The notes under the pieces: generated by a model
What the model saw: only the letters and a program-made list of their open reading frames with translations
The model's database searches: none
What the model was told of the DNA's origin: nothing
Position numbers and translations under genes: made by a program
In this document: in pieces, positions 24,641-32,285 of the stretch
Layout of the letters: every line of letters starts with the position of its first letter
Numbering within the stretch: the stretch's first letter is position 1
From: Rhizobiales bacterium Ga0077548
GTDB lineage: Bacteria > Pseudomonadota > Alphaproteobacteria > Rhizobiales > Xanthobacteraceae
NCBI GenBank assembly: GCA_001464215.1
Contig: LNEZ01000021.1
Coordinates: forward strand, 1 to 39,846
Reading direction: 5' to 3'
DNA: 39,846 nucleotides

Positions 24641-24877
24641 ATGCGTACGATCATCTTGGCGCTGGCGCTGACCTTTGCGGCGACGACCGCGCACGCGCAG
24701 GCGACTTGTTCTGCGGAAGCCGACTCGAAGAAGCTTGCTGGCGCTGCCAAGTCGAGCTTTCTGAAGAAGTGCGAAACGGACGCCAAGGCATCTTGTGACA
24801 AGAAGGCCGCGGACCAGAAGCTCTCGGGCGCTGCGAAGAACAGCTTCACCACGAAGTGCGTGAAAGACGCCGTCTAA
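24641..24877 (+). CDS. PsiF-repeat secreted protein
   Basis: This 78-aa protein has a signal peptide cleaved after AHAQA and two PsiF-type repeats, each with KLxGAAKxSFxxKC (KKLAGAAKSSFLKKC and QKLSGAAKNSFTTKC). Four cysteines suggest disulfides in the periplasm. PsiF of E. coli is phosphate-starvation inducible; whether this copy responds to phosphate is not visible. GGAGG precedes the ATG, and a strong terminator follows at 24900. Confidence 0.88.
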   Translation: MRTIILALALTFAATTAHAQATCSAEADSKKLAGAAKSSFLKKCETDAKASCDKKAADQKLSGAAKNSFTTKCVKDAV

Positions 24878-24899
24878 GCAGATTTAAAATTTTGATTGG

Positions 24900-24930
24900 A
24901 GCGCCGGAGAGAAATCTCCGGCGCTTTTTC
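24900..24930 (+). terminator. intrinsic terminator after the psiF-like gene
   Basis: AGCGCCGGAGA (24900-24910) and TCTCCGGCGCT (24915-24925) form a perfect 11-bp stem with a GAAA tetraloop, followed by TTTTTCTTTT. The minus-strand flank (AATCAAAATTTT) is weaker but may also help end the convergent oxidoreductase. Confidence 0.92.
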
Positions 24931-24932
24931 TT

Positions 24933-25925
24933 TTACGAAACGCGCACCATACGCTTGCCCCGATTGTCGCCGTTGAGCAAACCGATCAGCGCTTTCGGTG
25001 TGTTCTCGAGACCTTCGAGAATATCTTCTTGCACCTTAAGTTTGCCGGAAGCGACCCAGCTTTGCAGTTCGGCGACCGCTTTCATTGCCTGATCGTAGTA
25101 GTCCATCACGATAAAGCCCTGCACGCGCAGACGCTTCACGACGATCAGACCCGGTACGCCCCGCGGACCGGCAGCGGGTGCGGCGCCGTCATAGGCCGAG
25201 ACCGCACCACAGCAGGCGATGCGGCCATGCAGCTTCATCTGCGAGAGGCACGCCTCGAAAATATCGCCGCCGACGTTGTCGAAATAAACGTCGATGCCGT
25301 CGGGGCAGGCGGCCTTCAGCGATTTGAAAACAGGTCCGGACTTGTAATCGACCGCTTCGTCAAACCCGAGATCGGATTTCAGCCAGTCGCATTTCTCTTT
25401 GCCGCCTGCGATGCCGACCACGCGGCAACCTTTAATTTTCGCGATCTGCCCGACCAGCGATCCGACCGAACCGGCGGCAGCCGAGACCACAACCGTTTCG
25501 CCTGCTTTCGGCTGGCCGACATCGAGCAAACCGAAATAGGCAGTGAGGCCCGCAACGCCGTAGACGCTAAGCAGGTTCGACATCGGCTTGATGTTCGGAA
25601 CCTTCAAGAGCTTGCGGCCGGGAAGGGACGCATATTCCTGCCAGCCGGTGTCCGCGAACACGAGGTCGCCGGCCGCGAAGTTAGGCGCTTTGCTCTCGAT
25701 GACTTCCGCAATCGCGCCGCCCGCCATGACGGAGCCCGCGCCGACCGCTTCGCGATAGGTCGCGCCCTGCATCCACGCACGGTTCGCGGCGTCCAGCGAG
25801 ATCAGGCGGACTTTGAGCAGCACTTCGCCATCCTTCGGCGAAGGCATCGCACCTTCCTGCAATTTGAAATGTTCGGGTCCGAGTTTCCCCTTGGGCGTTT
25901 CGGCGAGCAGTATCTGGCGGTTCAT
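24933..25925 (-). CDS. NADP-dependent oxidoreductase, MDR superfamily (zinc-independent)
   Basis: This 330-aa medium-chain dehydrogenase/reductase is of the leukotriene B4 dehydrogenase/prostaglandin reductase (CurA/YncB-like) type. The coenzyme-binding motif is SAAAGSVGSLVGQIAKIKG (residues 148-166), followed by the GGKEKCDWL region that contacts the NADP phosphate. No zinc-binding cysteine cluster is present. It probably reduces alpha,beta-unsaturated carbonyl compounds; the substrate is unknown. It is 13 bases downstream of the DUF815 ATPase gene on the same strand, so they may share a transcript although their jobs look unrelated. Confidence 0.93.
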   Translation of the reverse strand: MNRQILLAETPKGKLGPEHFKLQEGAMPSPKDGEVLLKVRLISLDAANRAWMQGATYREAVGAGSVMAGGAIAEVIESKAPNFAAGDLVFADTGWQEYASLPGRKLLKVPNIKPMSNLLSVYGVAGLTAYFGLLDVGQPKAGETVVVSAAAGSVGSLVGQIAKIKGCRVVGIAGGKEKCDWLKSDLGFDEAVDYKSGPVFKSLKAACPDGIDVYFDNVGGDIFEACLSQMKLHGRIACCGAVSAYDGAAPAAGPRGVPGLIVVKRLRVQGFIVMDYYDQAMKAVAELQSWVASGKLKVQEDILEGLENTPKALIGLLNGDNRGKRMVRVS

Positions 25926-25938
25926 ATGATCTGTCTCT

Positions 25939-26817
25939 CTATGAAATCTTCACACCTAAACGGCCGGCGAGGTCTTGCACGAATTGCCACGCAACGCGGC
26001 CTGAACGCGAGCCACGCGTGGTCGACCACTCCAGCGCATCGCGGCGAAGCTGTTCCGCTTCTACCGGAATCTTGAAGTGAGAAACGTAGCCGCTGACCAT
26101 CGCAAGGTACTCGTCCTGCGAGCAACGGTGAAAGCCGAGCCACAGCCCGAAGCGATCTGACAGCGAAACCTTCTCTTCGACGGCTTCGCCTGGATTGATC
26201 GCGGTAGAGCGCTCGTTCTCGACCATCTCGCGCGCAAGCAGATGGCGGCGGTTCGAGGTCGCATAGAGAATGACGTTATCGGGCCGGCCTTCGATACCGC
26301 CTTCGAGCACAGCTTTCAGCGATTTATAGGAAGTGTCGTTGCCGTCGAAGGAGAGATCGTCACAAAACACGATGAAACGATCTTTTGAGCCGCGCAGAAG
26401 GTTCATCAAGATCGGCAATGACTCGATGTCTTCGCGGTGAATCTCGATGAGCTTCAGGTTCTTGGTCTGTGCGTTGATCGAGGCGTGAACCGCTTTCACA
26501 AGTGAAGACTTGCCCATGCCGCGCGCACCCCACAGGAGTGCGTTGTTCGCGGGCAGCCCTTTCGCGAAACGCTCGGTATTTTCGACCAGCGTGTCGCGCA
26601 TCCGGTCGATGCCCTTAAGCAGCATCATTTCGACGCGGTTCACCTTAGCAACCGGATCGAGCCGTTTCTGCGCGGCGTTCCAGATGAAGGCTTCGGCTTT
26701 GGCGAAATCGGGGGCTTCGACCGCGGGCGGTGCCCAGCGGTCTACGGCGGCAGCCACGCGCGAAAGCGCGTCGGCGAGCATACCCAGAATCGTGTCGGAG
26801 GAGGCGGGTCGGTTCAT
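25939..26817 (-). CDS. DUF815 AAA-type ATP-binding protein
   Basis: This 292-aa P-loop ATPase has Walker A GARGMGKS (residues 97-104) and Walker B FIVFCDD (148-154). A sensor-like ATSNRRHL, an arginine-rich ENERSTAI block and a C-terminal lid follow. DUF815 proteins are widespread and poorly characterised. The gene diverges from yajC across 201 bases. The neighbourhood nlpD-DUF815-yajC is familiar from related genomes; here about 5 kb of other genes lie between the first two. Confidence 0.93.
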   Translation of the reverse strand: MNRPASSDTILGMLADALSRVAAAVDRWAPPAVEAPDFAKAEAFIWNAAQKRLDPVAKVNRVEMMLLKGIDRMRDTLVENTERFAKGLPANNALLWGARGMGKSSLVKAVHASINAQTKNLKLIEIHREDIESLPILMNLLRGSKDRFIVFCDDLSFDGNDTSYKSLKAVLEGGIEGRPDNVILYATSNRRHLLAREMVENERSTAINPGEAVEEKVSLSDRFGLWLGFHRCSQDEYLAMVSGYVSHFKIPVEAEQLRRDALEWSTTRGSRSGRVAWQFVQDLAGRLGVKIS

Positions 26818-26926
26818 TTCGGCTTCCTTGTCATGGCGGCATAGCGCGGCGGCTTTGCCGCAGGCAAGGCAAGCGCCCTTAAAGGCCTAATAAGCCTATC
26901 CAGGGCTTAGAAAACGCCCGATTCCG

Positions 26927-26954
26927 TTGCAATCCGGTCCTCCGCAAGTATAGT
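26927..26954 (+). promoter_or_regulatory. sigma-70-type promoter for yajC-secDF
   Basis: TTGCAA (26927-26932) and TATAGT (26949-26954) are separated by 16 bases and lie about 65 bases before the yajC ATG. The -10 matches consensus at five of six positions and the -35 at four of six. The rest of 26818-27018 holds no gene that I can support. Confidence 0.45.
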
Positions 26955-27018
26955 CCCGCCCGATTTGGCGGCCCGGACTTTCCGGCCCTGCCGCCCACCT
27001 AGAAGCCCCGAGGAGGCC

Positions 27019-27339
27019 ATGTTTATCACCCCCGCTTATGCGCAAGGCGCACCCGCTGGCGGCAGCGATATGCTTGTTTCGTTGCTCCCGTTCATCGCGA
27101 TCTTCGTGATCATGTATTTCCTGATCCTCCGCCCGCAGCAGAAGCGGGTGAAGACGCACACCGAAATGGTGAAAAACCTGCGCCGCGGCGACACGGTGAT
27201 CACCAATGGCGGCCTGATCGGCAAGATTTCCAAAGTGATCGACGATCACGAAGTCGAGGTTGAAATCGCGGACGGGATCAAGATCCGTCAGGTCAAGCAA
27301 ATGGTGACCGAGGTCCGTGCCAAAGGCGAGCCGGCCTAA
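27019..27339 (+). CDS. yajC: preprotein translocase subunit YajC
   Basis: This 106-aa protein has a single membrane helix (MLVSLLPFIAIFVIMYFLIL), the signature LRPQQKRVKTHTEMVKNLRRGD, and a small beta-rich domain with GLIGKI. YajC associates with SecDF and YidC at the Sec translocon. The ATG at 27019 is chosen because AGGAGG lies directly before it; the longer upstream frame has no support. It heads a plus-strand operon yajC-secD-secF-Mth938-phytoene-synthase-like. Confidence 0.96.
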   Translation: MFITPAYAQGAPAGGSDMLVSLLPFIAIFVIMYFLILRPQQKRVKTHTEMVKNLRRGDTVITNGGLIGKISKVIDDHEVEVEIADGIKIRQVKQMVTEVRAKGEPA

Positions 27340-27390
27340 GACTTAGAAGCGCGCTACTTCGGCGCCCCTCTCGCGTCTGGAAACTACGAA

Positions 27391-28965
27391 ATGCATCTAT
27401 CCACCTGGCGGGCATTCGCGATCATCGTGTTCTCAGCGATGCTTTGCGCGCTCGCGGTTCCCAACCTGCTTGCACCGGCGACCTTCGACGCCCTGCCGTC
27501 TGCGCTGAAGCGCAAGATGGTGCTTGGCCTCGATTTGCAGGGCGGCTCGCATCTTCTGTTGCAGGTGGACGCGGATTTCGTCCGCAAGGAGAAGGGCGAG
27601 AACCTGCGCGACGACGTGCGCCGCGTGCTGCGCGACGCGAAGATCGGCTACACCAACCTTGCGCTACAAGGCCTGACCACCTCCGTCCGCATTCGCGAAG
27701 AGAAAGACGTGCCGGAAGCGCTCCGTAAGCTGCGCGAACTCTCGCAGCCGCTCGCCGGCGTTTTCGCAGGCTCCAACATTCAAGATATCGAAATCAACGA
27801 GAACGGCGGCTTGATCCGTCTCACGATCTCGAATGCTGGCATCATCCAGCGCGTCGGTCAGTCGGTCGAGCAGTCGATCGAGATTGTGCGCAAACGCGTC
27901 GACGAACTCGGCACGGTCGAACCGTCGATCCAGCGCCAGGGCCTCGATCGCATTCTTGTACAGGTGCCGGGCCTGGATAACCCGAAGCGCCTGATCGACC
28001 TCATCGGCCAGACCGCGAAGCTCACGTTCCGCATGGTCGACCTGACCAGCTCCGTGCAGAACCCTTCTCCAGACTCCGAAGTGCTGCCGTCGAACGAAGG
28101 CCAGCAGTATGTGATCGAGAAGCGCGTCGTCGTCGCGGGTGAAGATCTGATCGACGCCCAGCCGCAGAACGACTCTCGCTCCGGCGAGTGGGTCGTGAGC
28201 TTCCGCTTTAACAGCGCAGGCGCACGCCGTTTCGCGAACGCGACGCGCGACAATGTCGGCCGTCCGTTTGCGATCGTGCTCGACAATAAAGTTATTTCCG
28301 CGCCGACAATCCGCGAGCCCATTATCGGCGGAGCGGGCCAGATTTCCGGCAGCTTCACCGCGCAGACTGCGAACGACCTCGCGATCCTCTTGCGCGCGGG
28401 CGCATTGCCGGCGCCACTGACCGTAATCGAAGAGCGCACGGTTGGCGCGGGCTTGGGCGAGGATTCGATTCAAGCCGGTATCAAGGCGGCATGGATCGGG
28501 TCGATCTTCGTGATCGTCTTTATGTTCGTGACCTACGGCTTGTTCGGACTGTTCGCGAACATCGCGGTCGCCGTGAACGTCGGCATGATCCTCGGCATTC
28601 TTTCGCTGCTTGGAGCGACGCTTACGCTGCCAGGCATTGCCGGCATCGTGCTTACCGTCGGCATCGCGGTCGACAGTAACGTGCTGATTTACGAGCGCAT
28701 CCGCGAAGAAGTGCGTGGCGGGCGCTCGGCGTTGTCAGCGCTGAATGCCGGCTTCGACCGCGCGCTTGCGACCATTCTCGACTCGAATCTGACCACTTTC
28801 ATCGCGGCGGTCGTGCTGTTTTATGTCGGCACCGGCCCGGTGCGCGGCTTTGCCGTCACCTTCGGGATCGGCATTCTGACGACGCTCTTCACCGCCTTCA
28901 CCTTCACCCGTCTTCTGGTAGCGCTCTGGTATCACTGGTGGCGCCCGAAGACCCTGCCGATCTGA
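27391..28965 (+). CDS. secD: protein translocase subunit SecD
   Basis: This 524-aa inner-membrane protein has an N-terminal helix, a large periplasmic part with the P1 base (GLDLQGGSHLLLQV near residue 49), and five C-terminal helices of the RND type. Marker blocks are GIAVDSNVLIYERIREE and GPVRGFAVTFGIGI. SecDF uses the proton gradient to help pull secreted proteins across the membrane. It is 13 bases upstream of secF. Confidence 0.97.
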   Translation: MHLSTWRAFAIIVFSAMLCALAVPNLLAPATFDALPSALKRKMVLGLDLQGGSHLLLQVDADFVRKEKGENLRDDVRRVLRDAKIGYTNLALQGLTTSVRIREEKDVPEALRKLRELSQPLAGVFAGSNIQDIEINENGGLIRLTISNAGIIQRVGQSVEQSIEIVRKRVDELGTVEPSIQRQGLDRILVQVPGLDNPKRLIDLIGQTAKLTFRMVDLTSSVQNPSPDSEVLPSNEGQQYVIEKRVVVAGEDLIDAQPQNDSRSGEWVVSFRFNSAGARRFANATRDNVGRPFAIVLDNKVISAPTIREPIIGGAGQISGSFTAQTANDLAILLRAGALPAPLTVIEERTVGAGLGEDSIQAGIKAAWIGSIFVIVFMFVTYGLFGLFANIAVAVNVGMILGILSLLGATLTLPGIAGIVLTVGIAVDSNVLIYERIREEVRGGRSALSALNAGFDRALATILDSNLTTFIAAVVLFYVGTGPVRGFAVTFGIGILTTLFTAFTFTRLLVALWYHWWRPKTLPI

Positions 28966-28978
28966 TCCGGAGCGACCG

Positions 28979-29929
28979 ATGCGTATTCCGCTGCTTCGTC
29001 TCGTTCCTGACGAAACTAAAATCGACTTCGTCCAGTTTCGCCGCTTCAGCTTTCCGCTGTCGGCAATTCTGTCGCTGCTCGCGGTGTTCGCGTTCTATCA
29101 TTACGGGCTGAACCTCGGCATCGACTTCAAGGGCGGCACCATCATCGAGGTGCAGAGCAAGGCGCCGAAGGTCGATATCGCCGGAATGCGCGCGACACTC
29201 GAGAAGCTCGAGCTCGGCGAAGTCCAGCTTCAGCAGTTCGGTGCCAATGAAGTGCTGATCCGTGTCGCGCAGCAGCCGGGCGGGGACGCCGCGCAGCAGG
29301 TTGTCGTGACCAAGGTACGCGCAGCGCTTGGGGATGGTGTCGAGTATCGCCGCGTAGAAGTGGTCGGACCCCGCGTATCGGCCGAGTTGCTGGGCTACGG
29401 CATCATCGGCCTCGGCTTGGCTATCATCGGCATTCTGATTTACTTATGGTTCCGCTTCGAGTGGCAGTTTGCACTCGGCGCCATGATTGCGAACATCCAC
29501 GACATCGTGCTCACGATCGGATTCATGGCTGTGACCCAGATCGACTTCGATCTGACTTCGGTTGCAGCCTTGCTTACTATTCTAGGCTATTCGCTCAACG
29601 ATACGGTCGTGATCTTTGACCGTATTCGCGAGTTGCTGCGCAAATACAAGCGCCTGCCGATGAAGGAACTGCTGAACGAGGGCGTGAACCAGACGCTTTC
29701 CCGTTCGGTGATCACCCACGTTACGGTCACGCTCGCGCTAATCGCGCTTCTGGTCTGGGGCGGACGCGCGATCCATGGCTTCGCGGCGGTGATGACCTTC
29801 GGCGTTGTGCTGGTCGGCACCTATACATCGATCTTCATCGCGGCTCCGATGCTGATGTATCTCGGCGTCGGCGCGCATCGCGAGCAAAACTCGACTTCGG
29901 ATAACACGCCCGCACGCGTCACTCCGTGA
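28979..29929 (+). CDS. secF: protein translocase subunit SecF
   Basis: This 316-aa partner of SecD has the GIDFKGGTIIEV block after the first helix, the GYSLNDTVVIFDRIRELLR signature, and LSRSVITHVTVTLAL before the last helices. Its TGA overlaps the GTG start of the next gene by four bases. Length is normal for alphaproteobacteria. Confidence 0.97.
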   Translation: MRIPLLRLVPDETKIDFVQFRRFSFPLSAILSLLAVFAFYHYGLNLGIDFKGGTIIEVQSKAPKVDIAGMRATLEKLELGEVQLQQFGANEVLIRVAQQPGGDAAQQVVVTKVRAALGDGVEYRRVEVVGPRVSAELLGYGIIGLGLAIIGILIYLWFRFEWQFALGAMIANIHDIVLTIGFMAVTQIDFDLTSVAALLTILGYSLNDTVVIFDRIRELLRKYKRLPMKELLNEGVNQTLSRSVITHVTVTLALIALLVWGGRAIHGFAAVMTFGVVLVGTYTSIFIAAPMLMYLGVGAHREQNSTSDNTPARVTP

Positions 29930-30309
29930 GCGCATCGAAAGACGATCCGCATTTTCCGGGCCACGCGCCTATAGAGGGATACGGGCAGGGCGGCTTTCGT
30001 TTCGCCGGTATGTCGCATCGAGGCTCGCTTCTGATTGTACCGAGCGGAATTTATGCGTGGACCGTGTTCGCTCCGGAACAGTTAGACGAGCAATCTCTCG
30101 CGAGGGTTTTCTTGGAAGCTGGCGAGATCGATCTTCTGATGATCGGATCGGGCCGCGATCCCGTGGCGTTGCCTTCGGCTTTGCGTGAGCGCTGCAAGCA
30201 AGCGAATATCTCGGCCGATGTTCAGCCGACCGGCGGTGCCGCTTCGACCTACAACGTACTGCTCGATGAAGGCCGCCGCGTTGCCGCCGCCTTGATTGCT
30301 GTAAGCTGA
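29926..30309 (+). CDS. Mth938-like domain protein (NDUFAF3 homolog)
   Basis: This 127-aa soluble protein has the Mth938/DUF498 fold: GYGQGGFRFAGMSHRGSLLI, a central DLLMIGSGRD turn and a C-terminal TGGAASTYNVLLDEGRRVAA helix. Human NDUFAF3, a complex I assembly factor, belongs to this family, and its alphaproteobacterial relatives sit beside secDF. The bacterial role is not established. The GTG start overlaps the secF stop (GTGA). It lies four bases before the next gene. Confidence 0.88.
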   Translation: MSASKDDPHFPGHAPIEGYGQGGFRFAGMSHRGSLLIVPSGIYAWTVFAPEQLDEQSLARVFLEAGEIDLLMIGSGRDPVALPSALRERCKQANISADVQPTGGAASTYNVLLDEGRRVAAALIAVS

Positions 30310-30313
30310 GCTT

Positions 30314-31147
30314 ATGAAAGCCGACTACGAGCATTGCGAGGCGCTGGTGCGCGAGCGCGACCGCGAGCGCTTTCTGGCAACCTTGTTTGCACCTGCTGCC
30401 GTGCGTCCGCATCTCTTCTCGCTTTATGCGTTCGATCTGGAAATCGCGCACGTGCCGGACGCGGTAAGGGAGCCGATGGCGGGCGAAATCCGCTTGCAGT
30501 GGTGGCGCGAAGCACTGGCCGGTGAGCGGGCGGAAGAAGCAAAGGCGAACCCGGTCGCGGCAGCATTGCTCGATACGGTGAAGCAAAAGAACCTGCCTAC
30601 GCCGGCGCTTATCAAGCTGATCGATGCGCGTCAGTTCGATCTGCTGGGACAGCCGATGGAGTCGCGGGAGACGCTTTACGAGTATCTCGATGCGGTCAGT
30701 GCGAGCATTTTTGATCTCGCGGCGAAGGTGCTCGATCAAACTTTTGCCGGAGCGGATTCGTCACGTCACGCCGGGCGGGGCGCCGGCATTACGCGTATCT
30801 TGCGAAACTTTGCCTTCGATATTTCAAAAGGACGCCTCTTCGTGCCGCTCGATCTGTTTGCTGCCCACGAAGTACATACAGCGAGCGTGCTCGGCGGTGA
30901 GAGTTCCACAGGCCTGCTTGCTGCATTCGATGAAATGCGAGGCGATACGCAAATGGAACTCACGCACCTTCGCGCGCTGTCTGTTCCGGCGTCGGTTCTG
31001 CCCGCATTCTTGCCAGCAACGGTAATGCCGCTTTATCTCGCGCGAATGGGGAAGACAGGCTACGATCCGTTCCGATCCAATCCTGCGGTGTCAGGACTTC
31101 GCACGCAGTTTGCGCTATGGCGCGCGGCGAGGTCCGGCAAGATTTAG
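30314..31147 (+). CDS. squalene/phytoene-synthase-fold protein (NDUFAF6-like)
   Basis: This 277-aa all-helical protein belongs to the trans-isoprenyl diphosphate synthase (squalene/phytoene synthase) family. The first Asp-rich motif, DxxxD in real enzymes, is replaced by YAFDLEIAHVPDAV. The second reads GITRILRNFAFDISKGRLFV, with Asn where the first Asp of RDxxxD should be, so a prenyl-transfer reaction is unlikely. The same loss is seen in NDUFAF6, a mitochondrial complex I assembly factor, and the NDUFAF3 homolog lies directly upstream. A structural or assembly role is inferred. No carotenoid or hopanoid genes are nearby. Confidence 0.87.
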   Translation: MKADYEHCEALVRERDRERFLATLFAPAAVRPHLFSLYAFDLEIAHVPDAVREPMAGEIRLQWWREALAGERAEEAKANPVAAALLDTVKQKNLPTPALIKLIDARQFDLLGQPMESRETLYEYLDAVSASIFDLAAKVLDQTFAGADSSRHAGRGAGITRILRNFAFDISKGRLFVPLDLFAAHEVHTASVLGGESSTGLLAAFDEMRGDTQMELTHLRALSVPASVLPAFLPATVMPLYLARMGKTGYDPFRSNPAVSGLRTQFALWRAARSGKI

Positions 31148-31166
31148 TGTCTGGAGTGCCTCGCGA

Positions 31167-31775
31167 ATGCGTCTGCCGGTTTTGTTGATTGCGTTTTTCC
31201 TGCTCAGCCAAGCCGCGCCCGCATTGGCGGAGGAAGCAGAGGCCGCGGCGTATCTCACTAAATATGAAGTGCCGCAGCCCACGATCAGCGAAGTTGTCGT
31301 CTGTCATGGCTTCGGCTGTAAATACCGGACGGCAGTTCGGCTTGCGAGCGGTGATATCGCGCGGTTGCGCGAAATCATGAAGCGTGGCCAGCGCTCTGCG
31401 GGCGCTGAAATCGATGCGATTGCAAACGCGGTTGCGTGGTTTGAGCGCCGTATCGGTCCGCATACCGGCACGACCCGCCGCACGCCGCGCGCGGGTCCGG
31501 ATCAGTCCGGCGAACGCTACGAAGCGGACTGCATCGATCAGAGCGTAAACACGACGGCGCTCTTGTTACTCGCCGCGCAACTCAACCTGCTGCGTCATCA
31601 CGAGGTAGAAGCGCCGCAGTCGCGCGGGTATCTCATCGACGGGCGGTATCCGCACGCGACCGCGGTGGTCGCCGACCTGCGTAGTGGAGCGCGCTGGGCG
31701 ATCGATCCCTGGACCAAACGCAACGGTGAGCGTCCCGACACGCTCCCGATCGAGCGCTGGATGCAAGGTAGCTAA
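31167..31775 (+). CDS. periplasmic protein with a transglutaminase-like Cys-His-Asp arrangement, unknown function
   Basis: This 202-aa protein has a signal peptide cleaved after ALAEE. The N-terminal part has a CHGFGC pair. C122 lies in ADCIDQSVNTTALLLLAAQ, H163 in YPHATAVV and D180 in WAIDPW. Spacings of about 41 and 17 residues and the helix after the cysteine resemble transglutaminase-like papain-fold proteins, so it could be a cysteine protease or amide-processing enzyme. This is pattern-based; no named family is claimed. The ATG at 31167 (GGAG 10 bases upstream) is chosen because it starts the signal peptide. Confidence 0.72.
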   Translation: MRLPVLLIAFFLLSQAAPALAEEAEAAAYLTKYEVPQPTISEVVVCHGFGCKYRTAVRLASGDIARLREIMKRGQRSAGAEIDAIANAVAWFERRIGPHTGTTRRTPRAGPDQSGERYEADCIDQSVNTTALLLLAAQLNLLRHHEVEAPQSRGYLIDGRYPHATAVVADLRSGARWAIDPWTKRNGERPDTLPIERWMQGS

Positions 31776-31790
31776 GAACAAGTAGCTAAA

Positions 31791-31873
31791 GAAAAAGGCC
31801 CCGGCGGGGGATGCCGGGGCCTCAACGCACTCTTGGGAGAAATGCTTGGGAAAAGTTCTCGGGAGAAAAAGTC
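31791..31873 (-). ncRNA. candidate cuckoo/CcsR-like sRNA in the DUF1127 3' tail
   Basis: The minus-strand sequence after the DUF1127 stop holds three CU-rich copies (CTTTTTCTCCC, CTTTTCCC, TTTCTCCC). The last sits in the loop of a small hairpin: stem GCATT/AGTGC (31845-31841 and 31831-31827), loop TCTCCCAAG. A second hairpin, the terminator (31822-31796), has loop ATCCCCC. Two stem-loops that expose C-rich anti-Shine-Dalgarno sequences, next to a DUF1127 gene, is the known arrangement of the cuckoo/CcsR RNAs of alphaproteobacteria. Processing from the mRNA tail is inferred. Confidence 0.5.
31792..31822 (-). terminator. intrinsic terminator of the DUF1127 transcript
   Basis: AGGCCCCGGC (31822-31813) and GCCGGGGCCT (31805-31796) form a perfect 10-bp stem, followed on the minus strand by TTTTTC. 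No T-run follows on the plus strand, so it belongs to the DUF1127 gene. Confidence 0.88.
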
Positions 31874-32038
31874 TTAGCGGACGGTCGCCGCGGCGTGGCG
31901 CGCAATGCCCGGAATTTCGCTGCGGCTGATGTTGATGTCAGCGAGCGTGCGGTCGTCGAGCGACACGAGTTCGTTGTAGGTGCGGCGATAGGTGCGCCAG
32001 CGACGGATCTGCTTCAGCAGATAACCCCAGATCAGCAT
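31874..32038 (-). CDS. DUF1127 small protein
   Basis: This 54-aa basic peptide starts MLIWGYLLKQIRRWRTYRRT and contains the DUF1127 core ELVSLDDRTLADINISRSEI. AAGGAGA lies about 7 bases before the ATG. Short DUF1127 proteins in alphaproteobacteria have been linked to RNA binding and stress responses (CcaF1 of Rhodobacter) and to phosphate control (Agrobacterium). The arginine-rich N-terminal helix fits nucleic-acid or protein binding. Its 3' tail and terminator form a candidate sRNA. Confidence 0.9.
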   Translation of the reverse strand: MLIWGYLLKQIRRWRTYRRTYNELVSLDDRTLADINISRSEIPGIARHAAATVR

Positions 32039-32285
32039 ATTAGGTCTCCTTCACGTCTCACGATCCCGTCGCGCCCACGGCTGAAGCGGAATCGCTTAAT
32101 TTCTTACGAGAAAGTACGCCGATTGCTGCGCTGCGGTAGGGGGAACCCGTCATCGCTGCAATGCGATAACTGCATGGCATCCTTACTGAATTACGAATTT
32201 TGCATGGCTGGTTTGTGACGGCTGCTGGCATTGCAGCCTAAGCCGCGATAGGCAGTCAGCTGCTCTCCAGCCCAGAAGTACTTCA
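32039..32285. other. intergenic region between DUF1127 and the FAH gene
   Basis: About 247 bases upstream of both divergent genes. It holds small inverted repeats, TTTCT-TACG-AGAAA near 32100 and GCTGC-7-GCAGC near 32222. No gene or clear promoter is supported. Confidence 0.5.

Noticed and set aside
25029-26075. 348-aa plus-strand frame opposite the oxidoreductase
   Set aside because: Antisense shadow of a gene with a full MDR motif set.
31811-32218. 135-aa plus-strand frame over the DUF1127 region
   Set aside because: It is antisense to the DUF1127 gene, crosses the terminator, and shows no domain.
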